A DNA stretch of 48,155 nt from Clostridium sp. UBA4108 (GTDB taxonomy: Bacteria > Bacillota > Clostridia > Clostridiales > Clostridiaceae): assembly GCA_002381695.1 (NCBI GenBank), contig DFXM01000017.1:38707-86861 (forward strand), given 5' to 3'. The position numbers and the translations under genes are program-made. Under the pieces are notes generated by a model. The model made no database searches. It had not been told where the DNA came from and was given only the letters and a program-made list of their open reading frames with translations. Shown piece after piece: positions 43,340 to 48,155 of the stretch (its first letter is position 1; each line of letters opens with the position of its first letter).

Positions 43340-44125
43340 ATGAAAAATGCTATTAATATAAAAGATTTAAAAATAGGATATGATAAAAAAATAATAATAG
43401 AAGAGTTAAATCTTAGTCTTGAAAAAGGAAAGATAACTAGTATTATTGGTTCCAATGGATGTGGGAAATCAACTCTGTTGAAAAGTATAGGTAGGATACT
43501 TAAAAAAGAAAAAGGAGAGATATTTCTTCTAGATAGAAATATGAATGATATGAATAGTAAAGAAATAGCAGAAAAGTTAGCTATATTATCTCAAAATCCT
43601 ACTGCACCTTCTCAGCTAAAAGTTGAAGAGTTAGTTTCTTATGGAAGATATCCTCATAGAACTAATATAAATAAATTATCTAATAAAGATAAAAATAAGA
43701 TTGAATGGGCATTGAAAGTAACAAATACTATTGATTTTAGAGATAGAGAATTATCTGAGTTATCAGGGGGCCAAAGGCAAAGGGTATGGCTTGCTATGGC
43801 ATTAGCTCAAGAAACAGACATATTATTGTTAGACGAACCAACCACTTTTTTAGATATGTCTCATCAACTTGAGGTACTTAATATTGTAAAAAATTTAAAT
43901 GACAACCATGAATGCACTGTAGTAATGGTTTTACATGATATAAATCATGCTGCAAAGTATTCTGACTTTATTATAGCAATGAAGGATGGAAAAATACTTT
44001 ATAAAGATAAGCCAAATTTAATAATGAATAAGGAAGTTTTGAAAAACATTTATAATATAGATGCAGAACTTGTAACAAATAAAAATTACAATGTTCCTTT
44101 ATGTTTAAATTATGAACTATTATGA
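43340..44125 (+). CDS. Ferric-siderophore ABC importer ATPase
   Basis: A 261-residue FepC/FhuC-type ATPase. Walker A GSNGCGKSTLLKSIG near residue 37, LSGGQRQRVWLAMALAQ, Walker B LLLDEPTTFLDMSHQLE and the H-loop VLHDINHA are complete. It is ten bases after the second permease and closes the operon. Having its own ATPase makes the importer complete; in Bacillus the feu system borrows YusV, so this cluster differs there. Confidence 0.95.
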   Translation: MKNAINIKDLKIGYDKKIIIEELNLSLEKGKITSIIGSNGCGKSTLLKSIGRILKKEKGEIFLLDRNMNDMNSKEIAEKLAILSQNPTAPSQLKVEELVSYGRYPHRTNINKLSNKDKNKIEWALKVTNTIDFRDRELSELSGGQRQRVWLAMALAQETDILLLDEPTTFLDMSHQLEVLNIVKNLNDNHECTVVMVLHDINHAAKYSDFIIAMKDGKILYKDKPNLIMNKEVLKNIYNIDAELVTNKNYNVPLCLNYELL

Positions 44126-44136
44126 TGAATTTAAAA

Positions 44137-44170
44137 AAAAGCACCTAAGCTAAACAGGTGCTTTTAAAAA
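44137..44170 (+). terminator. Terminator after the siderophore importer
   Basis: AAAAGCACCT (44137-44146) pairs perfectly with AGGTGCTTTT (44156-44165), loop of nine; the 5' arm is A rich, so it may also work on the other strand. Confidence 0.85.
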
Positions 44171-44238
44171 ATTTCTAATTCAAAGATACATTTCTTTATA
44201 GATGTATAGTCTCTAGGGCTATTGGACTTGTTCTTTAT

Positions 44239-44249
44239 TGTTCAGAACA
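44239..44249. promoter_or_regulatory. TGTTCAGAACA palindrome
   Basis: An 11-bp perfect odd palindrome in the 373-base gap before the reductase gene. A near-identical site, TGTTCTGAACA, lies at 45622-45632 before the moa operon. The rest of this gap holds a small ATACAT/ATGTAT hairpin (about 44185-44206) and a TATAAT (44444-44449) without a good -35 box, which may be the reductase promoter. Confidence 0.45.
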
Positions 44250-44498
44250 TTTATTTTCTATTCCACACATAAATTACGATACATTATAGACTGCCTTAGA
44301 AAATACTTTATATATAACAAATATTAAATAAATCATACAAGTTATTGGATGAAATATCTATAATATTATTCATTCACTTGCTTCCATGACTCAAAATAAG
44401 AGTTTGAAATATAAATTTCATACTAAAAATTTAGCATAAGTGATATAATATGGAGAGGTAATATTACTTAAAAACTATTAATGGAAAGGGGCAGGGAC

Positions 44499-45338
44499 AT
44501 GAGTATAAAGGACGTTTATGAGAAATATACCACAGAATCCATACATGAAATTATGGAGAGGTATTCAAAGGGAACCAATGGAATTACATGGAAAGGGTTT
44601 AAAGAGCTATTGGTAGTTAATAAAGTTAAAGAAAATAAGGATATAACATCTTTCTATTTTAAGGCTATGGATGGAAGTAAACTACCTAAGCATATACCAG
44701 GTCAATTTTTAACGATTAAAATGAATAATGATGATGAAAAATATAAAAATGCACTAAGAACCTATAGTTTATCTATGGTACCTAATAGCGAAGTTTATAG
44801 AATAAGTGTAAAGAGAGTAGAAGGCGGATTAATAAGTACTTACCTACATGATAATTTAAATGTAGGAGATACAATTTTAGCTATGAGTCCTATGGGAAGG
44901 TTTACTTTAAAGTCTGGAGATAAAAATAGACCATTGGTACTTATATCTGGAGGGATAGGAATAACTCCACTTATGTCTATGCTTTATGAAGATGCTGGAG
45001 ATAGAGAAAGAATATATTTTGTTCAGGCAATACAAAATTCCTCTGTACAGACCTTTAAAAAAGAAATAAACTACATTATGAATAATAATAAGGGAATAAA
45101 AAATATATTATTTTACAATGAACCTTTAGAAAGGGATATTTTAGGAATAGATTATCAATTTACAGGTTTTATAGATGAAAGGTGGATTAAATATAATCTA
45201 CCATTAAATTCAGATTTCTATTTCTGTGGACCACCACCATTTATGAAGAGTATTTATAAGGCATTAATCAATTTAGGGGTAAATAAAGAGCAAATTGATT
45301 TCGAGTTCTTTGGTCCAAAAGAAGATATACTTTCTTAA
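44499..45338 (+). CDS. FAD/NAD(P)H oxidoreductase, flavohaemoglobin reductase-like
   Basis: A 279-residue ferredoxin-NADP reductase-family protein. After a 45-residue N-terminal helix region, the FAD domain shows PGQFLTIKM and RTYSLSM (the R-x-Y-S flavin motif) and the NAD domain shows ISGGIGITPLMSML and YFCGPPPFMKSIYKAL. It matches the reductase half of flavohaemoglobins but has neither globin nor a C-terminal 2Fe-2S domain, so it must pass electrons to a separate partner. The frame extends to an ATG at 44481; GGGGCAGGG before 44499 supports the later start. It precedes the moa genes but is separated by a terminator. Confidence 0.85.
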   Translation: MSIKDVYEKYTTESIHEIMERYSKGTNGITWKGFKELLVVNKVKENKDITSFYFKAMDGSKLPKHIPGQFLTIKMNNDDEKYKNALRTYSLSMVPNSEVYRISVKRVEGGLISTYLHDNLNVGDTILAMSPMGRFTLKSGDKNRPLVLISGGIGITPLMSMLYEDAGDRERIYFVQAIQNSSVQTFKKEINYIMNNNKGIKNILFYNEPLERDILGIDYQFTGFIDERWIKYNLPLNSDFYFCGPPPFMKSIYKALINLGVNKEQIDFEFFGPKEDILS

Positions 45339-45363
45339 ATATAATATATAATAGATTAACGTA

Positions 45364-45432
45364 AGCTACGAATTATTCTTAAAAAGAGCTCTCCAAAGCT
45401 TGGTAAGAATGGTTTGTAGCTATTATTATTTT
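45364..45432 (+). terminator. Terminator after the reductase gene
   Basis: Arms 45364-45381 and 45404-45421 pair over 18 positions including three G-U, enclosing a 22-base loop with a nested CCAAAGCTTGG; ATTATTATTTT follows. Confidence 0.75.
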
Positions 45433-45563
45433 AAAAATAAGCTAATAAGATTAAAAAATCATTAATTATAAAATTGTTAGGAGAATGGTAAGTAAAAATA
45501 AGAATATATGGAATTTGAATCTAACTTTTTATCAGATTTTGTAGATTATATTTATAAATTTAT

Positions 45564-45594
45564 TTGACCCAATGATCAAAAATTGTAGTAAAAT
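45564..45594 (+). promoter_or_regulatory. Candidate promoter of the moa operon
   Basis: TTGACC (45564-45569) and TAAAAT (45589-45594) are 19 bases apart, slightly long. The gap 45433-45745 otherwise holds AT-rich DNA and the palindrome at 45621-45633; no Moco riboswitch-like structure was recognised. Confidence 0.4.
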
Positions 45595-45620
45595 ATTATG
45601 TAATATTACAAATATTTATA

Positions 45621-45633
45621 ATGTTCTGAACAT
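45621..45633. promoter_or_regulatory. ATGTTCTGAACAT palindrome before moa genes
   Basis: A 13-bp perfect odd palindrome about 27 bases after the candidate -10, suited to a repressor. Its core matches the site at 44239-44249 except for the central base. Confidence 0.5.
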
Positions 45634-45745
45634 GTAAGGTTAGTCTAATCTAAATAGATAGGTGGATAAATAAATATAAGGCTAATATGTTTTGGAATAG
45701 GAAAATCTTAATGTATTAATATATATTATGTGGGAGGACTAAAAA

Positions 45746-46237
45746 ATGCTAGGTGTAGCTATATTAACTGTCAGTGATAAGGGGTTTAGAGGTAAAAGAG
45801 CTGATGATACTGGACAAGCATTGAGAGAAAGTCTTGAAAAAAATGATTATGTAGTAGACTATTACAAAATTATTCCAGATGAAATAGAAGTAATTGAAAA
45901 AGAGCTTAAGTATATATGTGATGAATTAAAAGTACCATTAGTTATAACTAATGGAGGCACAGGTTTTTCACAAAGGGATGTAACTCCAGAGGCCACATTA
46001 AAGGTTATTGAAAGGCATGTGCCTGGAATTAGCGAGGGTATGAGAATGAAATCTCTGGAAATAACATCAAAGGCTATATTATCTAGGGGAGTTTCAGGAA
46101 TTAGGAAGACTTCCTTAATTATTAATCTTCCAGGTAGTCCTAAAGGAGCTGTGGAAAATTTAAGGTTTATATTGCCAGCTCTTAAACATGGTATTGAGAT
46201 ACTTCTTGGAGAAGCATCTGAATGTGCTAGAAAATAA
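45746..46237 (+). CDS. MoaB/MogA family molybdopterin adenylyltransferase
   Basis: A 163-residue protein of the MogA/MoaB family, which activates molybdopterin by adenylation before metal insertion. The conserved ITNGGTGFSQRDVTPEA block (about 72-88) and LPGSPKGAVENL (about 135-146) form the pterin and nucleotide site; ILTVSDKGFRGKRADDTG opens the chain. Length is normal. GGGAGGA precedes the ATG. First gene of moaB, moaA, moaC and MOSC, with gaps of 20, 6 and 21 bases, so clearly an operon. MogA versus MoaB naming cannot be settled by sequence reading. Confidence 0.92.
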   Translation: MLGVAILTVSDKGFRGKRADDTGQALRESLEKNDYVVDYYKIIPDEIEVIEKELKYICDELKVPLVITNGGTGFSQRDVTPEATLKVIERHVPGISEGMRMKSLEITSKAILSRGVSGIRKTSLIINLPGSPKGAVENLRFILPALKHGIEILLGEASECARK

Positions 46238-46257
46238 TTATTTTAGGGGATGTTGCT

Positions 46258-47217
46258 ATGATAGATAAAGAAGGTAGAAAAATAAATTATTTACGAATCT
46301 CCCTAACAGATAAATGTAACTTGAGGTGTATATACTGCATGCCTAACAATGAAAAATGTGGACATAATTTATCAACTGACCTATCCACAGAAGATATAAT
46401 GAGAATTATTTCTGTATTAGCTTCCTTGGGAATAGATAAAGTTAGATTTACGGGTGGTGAACCCTTAATAATAAAAAATATAGATGAAATAATATATAGA
46501 ACTAGTCAGATTAAAGCTATAAGAGATATTTCAATAACTACTAACGGATTGTTGCTAACGGATAGGATACAGGAACTTAAAAATAGTGGCTTAAAAAGAG
46601 TAAATATTAGCCTTGATACTCTTAAGGAAGATAGATATGCATTGATTACAGGTGGTGGTGATATAAATAAAGTTATTGCAGGGATTGAGGAAGCTATGGC
46701 CTTAAATTTAACACCAATTAAATTAAATGTGGTATTAATGAGAGGAATTAATGATGATGAAATAAATAATTTTATAGCACTAACTAAAGAAATACCTGTG
46801 GATGTAAGATTCATAGAGCTTATGCCCATAGGTGCAGGAATAGAGCTTTTTCAGAAGCATTTCATATCAGCAGAAGAAGTAATAGCTAAATATCCTCAGC
46901 TAATTAAAAAGAATAAAGAAAAGAGCACTACAGCAGATTTATATAACATTGAAGGTAGTAAGGGCAATATTGGATTTATAAAGCCACTTAGCTCAAAATT
47001 TTGTAGCGAATGTAATAGATTAAGACTTAGTTCTGATGGATGTATAAAGCCATGTCTCCATTCTGAGAAGGAGTATAATATTATGCCTTATGTAAGTAAT
47101 AATATTATATTAAAGAAAAAACTTGAAGAAATTATATATAACAAACCTATAGAACATACACTTCTTGAAGATAAACAGAGTAGAAGTAAAAAAAACATGT
47201 ATGAGATAGGAGGGTAA
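46258..47217 (+). CDS. moaA: GTP 3',8-cyclase MoaA
   Basis: A 319-residue radical SAM enzyme that converts GTP to 3',8-cyclo-GTP, the first step of molybdenum cofactor synthesis. The N-terminal cluster motif is DKCNLRCIYCMP; RFTGGEPLI is the SAM-binding GGE region; the C-terminal second cluster is FCSECNRLRLSSDGCIKPCL; and the chain ends with the conserved Gly-Gly tail (YEIGG) needed for catalysis. ATG behind TTAGGGGAT. Sits between moaB and moaC. Confidence 0.97.
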   Translation: MIDKEGRKINYLRISLTDKCNLRCIYCMPNNEKCGHNLSTDLSTEDIMRIISVLASLGIDKVRFTGGEPLIIKNIDEIIYRTSQIKAIRDISITTNGLLLTDRIQELKNSGLKRVNISLDTLKEDRYALITGGGDINKVIAGIEEAMALNLTPIKLNVVLMRGINDDEINNFIALTKEIPVDVRFIELMPIGAGIELFQKHFISAEEVIAKYPQLIKKNKEKSTTADLYNIEGSKGNIGFIKPLSSKFCSECNRLRLSSDGCIKPCLHSEKEYNIMPYVSNNIILKKKLEEIIYNKPIEHTLLEDKQSRSKKNMYEIGG

Positions 47218-47223
47218 TCACAA

Positions 47224-47697
47224 ATGAAAAAACTTACACATATAAATAACCAAGGGAGAGCTAAGATGGTGGATGTCAGTGATAAAGAAAAAACTAAGAG
47301 AGAGGCTATAGCTAGTGGAAGTATTTATGTTAAGGAAGAAACTCTTAGAAGAATAGAAGAAGGAGATATGGTAAAAGGAGATGTTTTAGCAGTTGCTCAA
47401 GTTGGAGGCATAATGGGAGCTAAGAACACCTCAAATATTATACCTATGTGTCACCCTATAATGATCTCTGGGTGTGATATAAGCTTTACTCTAGATTTTA
47501 AAAATTCAAAGATTGACATTCTAGCAGCGACAAAAACTATAGGAGAAACAGGGATTGAGATGGAAGCTCTTACAGCAGTGTCCATAGCAGCATTAACCAT
47601 ATATGATATGTGTAAAGCAATAGATAAAACTATGATTATAGGTGATATCAAGCTTTTAAAAAAGACAGGTGGAAAATCAGGTACCTTTCAAATATAA
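47224..47697 (+). CDS. moaC: Cyclic pyranopterin monophosphate synthase MoaC
   Basis: A 157-residue enzyme making cyclic pyranopterin monophosphate from the MoaA product. The family core GDVLAVAQVGGIMGAKNTSN and IPMCHPI (about residues 73-79) is complete, as are TGIEMEALTAVSIAALTIYD and KKTGGKSG at the end, with the conserved Lys and Asp active-site residues. Follows moaA by six bases behind GGAGGG that lies in the moaA 3' end. Confidence 0.97.
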   Translation: MKKLTHINNQGRAKMVDVSDKEKTKREAIASGSIYVKEETLRRIEEGDMVKGDVLAVAQVGGIMGAKNTSNIIPMCHPIMISGCDISFTLDFKNSKIDILAATKTIGETGIEMEALTAVSIAALTIYDMCKAIDKTMIIGDIKLLKKTGGKSGTFQI

Positions 47698-47718
47698 AAA
47701 TGAAATGGGGATAAAATT

Positions 47719-48153
47719 ATGGCTAAGGTCGTAGGTATAAATATAAGCAAGGAAAAAGGTGTGATTAAAACTCCAATTGAGCAAGGTTTTTTTAAATTGG
47801 ATTTTGGTCTAGATGGAGATGCTCATGGAGGAAAATGGCATAGACAAGTTAGTCTCTTAGCTAAAGAGAGCATAGATAAAATTAAGGCTAAAGGAATTAT
47901 TGATTTGACACCAGGCAAATTTGCAGAGAACTTAACTACGGAAGGAATTATCTTGCATGAAATTCCCGTTGGTACCTTGTTAAAGATAGGAGAGGTAGAA
48001 TTGGAGGTAACTCAAATAGGCAAAGAGTGTCATAATGGTTGTGAGATAAAGAAGCTTGTAGGAGATTGCGTTATGCCTAGAGAAGGCATATTTGCAAAGG
48101 TAATAAAAGAAGGATGGATAAAAGAGGGAGATAATATAGAAATAATGAGATAA
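47719..48153 (+). CDS. MOSC domain-containing protein
   Basis: A 144-residue single MOSC domain, a beta-strand fold found in molybdenum cofactor sulfurases and related carriers. Diagnostic are GLDGDAHGGKWHRQVSLL (about 30-47), FAENLTTEGI and the Cys-containing IGKECHNGCEIKKLVGDCVM (about 97-116), where a conserved Cys may carry sulfur or cofactor. In clostridia such genes are found within moa clusters and may help modify the cofactor for xanthine-dehydrogenase-type enzymes. Complete: the TAA ends at 48153, two bases before the window edge, so the operon may continue. Confidence 0.93.
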   Translation: MAKVVGINISKEKGVIKTPIEQGFFKLDFGLDGDAHGGKWHRQVSLLAKESIDKIKAKGIIDLTPGKFAENLTTEGIILHEIPVGTLLKIGEVELEVTQIGKECHNGCEIKKLVGDCVMPREGIFAKVIKEGWIKEGDNIEIMR

Positions 48154-48155
48154 CA

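Noticed and set aside
44170..44300. Minus-strand fragment reading FMCGIENKCSEQ
   Set aside because: Short, interrupted by stops and without recognisable family; overlaps the palindrome and may be chance.
45433..45745. Moco riboswitch before moaB
   Set aside because: No recognisable Moco RNA core; only the reductase terminator, a promoter candidate and the palindrome are seen.
1..48155. CRISPR arrays, tRNA or rRNA genes, phage or replication-origin features
   Set aside because: No regularly spaced repeats, cloverleaf sequences, rRNA blocks or replication genes were seen on reading both strands.

Overview
The window is AT-rich throughout and reads as a chromosomal segment of a low-GC Firmicute, most likely a Clostridium sensu stricto relative. 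The evidence is strong GGAGG-type ribosome sites, frequent GTG and TTG starts, an argS T-box leader, clostridial families (DUF3793, DUF1846, MptD-type ECF components), an anaerobic-type enzyme set and many intrinsic terminators. No rRNA, tRNA, CRISPR array, intact transposase or phage module was seen. Species was not determined.

Layout. 1-1.3 kb: flavodoxin plus a DUF3793 gene behind a sigma-A promoter overlapped by a Fur-box-like palindrome. 1.4-5.7 kb: an MFS exporter, a PAS-GGDEF-HD-GYP cyclic-di-GMP protein and an NhaC-type Na+/H+ antiporter. 5.7-7.9 kb: T-box-controlled argS. 8-17.3 kb: a MATE exporter, DUF1846 protein, RNase J, an NCS2 purine permease, a zinc-dependent phospholipase C family protein, a minimal siroheme/4Fe-4S reductase and a methyltransferase. 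17.5-19.8 kb: YgiQ radical SAM protein and a cold shock protein. 20.2-24.3 kb: CdaR regulator, glycerate kinase and GntP permease, a likely glycerate/sugar-diacid module. 24.5-29.5 kb: two-component system plus a three-gene ABC-2 exporter. 29.7-30.6 kb: an orphan protein with protein-kinase-like features and a MerR fossil.

30.6-44.1 kb is the most interesting part: two adjacent import systems with an iron/metallophore flavour. On the minus strand lie an ECF transporter (T component, double ATPase, MptD-type S component), a PchR/YbtA-like AraC regulator and a pair of half-size ABC exporters-fold proteins resembling YbtP/YbtQ. Next to it lie an esterase resembling siderophore hydrolases, a second AraC regulator, and a Fur-box-preceded lipoprotein/FecCD/FecCD/ATPase importer. 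No siderophore synthesis gene is visible, so uptake of foreign chelates is a reasonable inference. Two related mini-ORFs opening with M-E-x-x-G-P-x-R-x-D sit in the leaders of the two minus-strand transport units; one ends inside a terminator stem, which suggests a translation-coupled attenuator or a small-peptide pair.

44.5-48.15 kb: a flavohaemoglobin-type reductase module without globin, then the molybdenum cofactor genes moaB/mogA, moaA, moaC and a MOSC-domain gene ending at the window edge. The leaders of the reductase and of the moa operon share an 11-bp palindrome (TGTTC-W-GAACA).

Between genes there are several gene fossils (PAS-like, HD domain, MerR, transposase zinc ribbon, a possible amidohydrolase tail) and a MITE-like 145-bp repeat present twice with long terminal inverted repeats.
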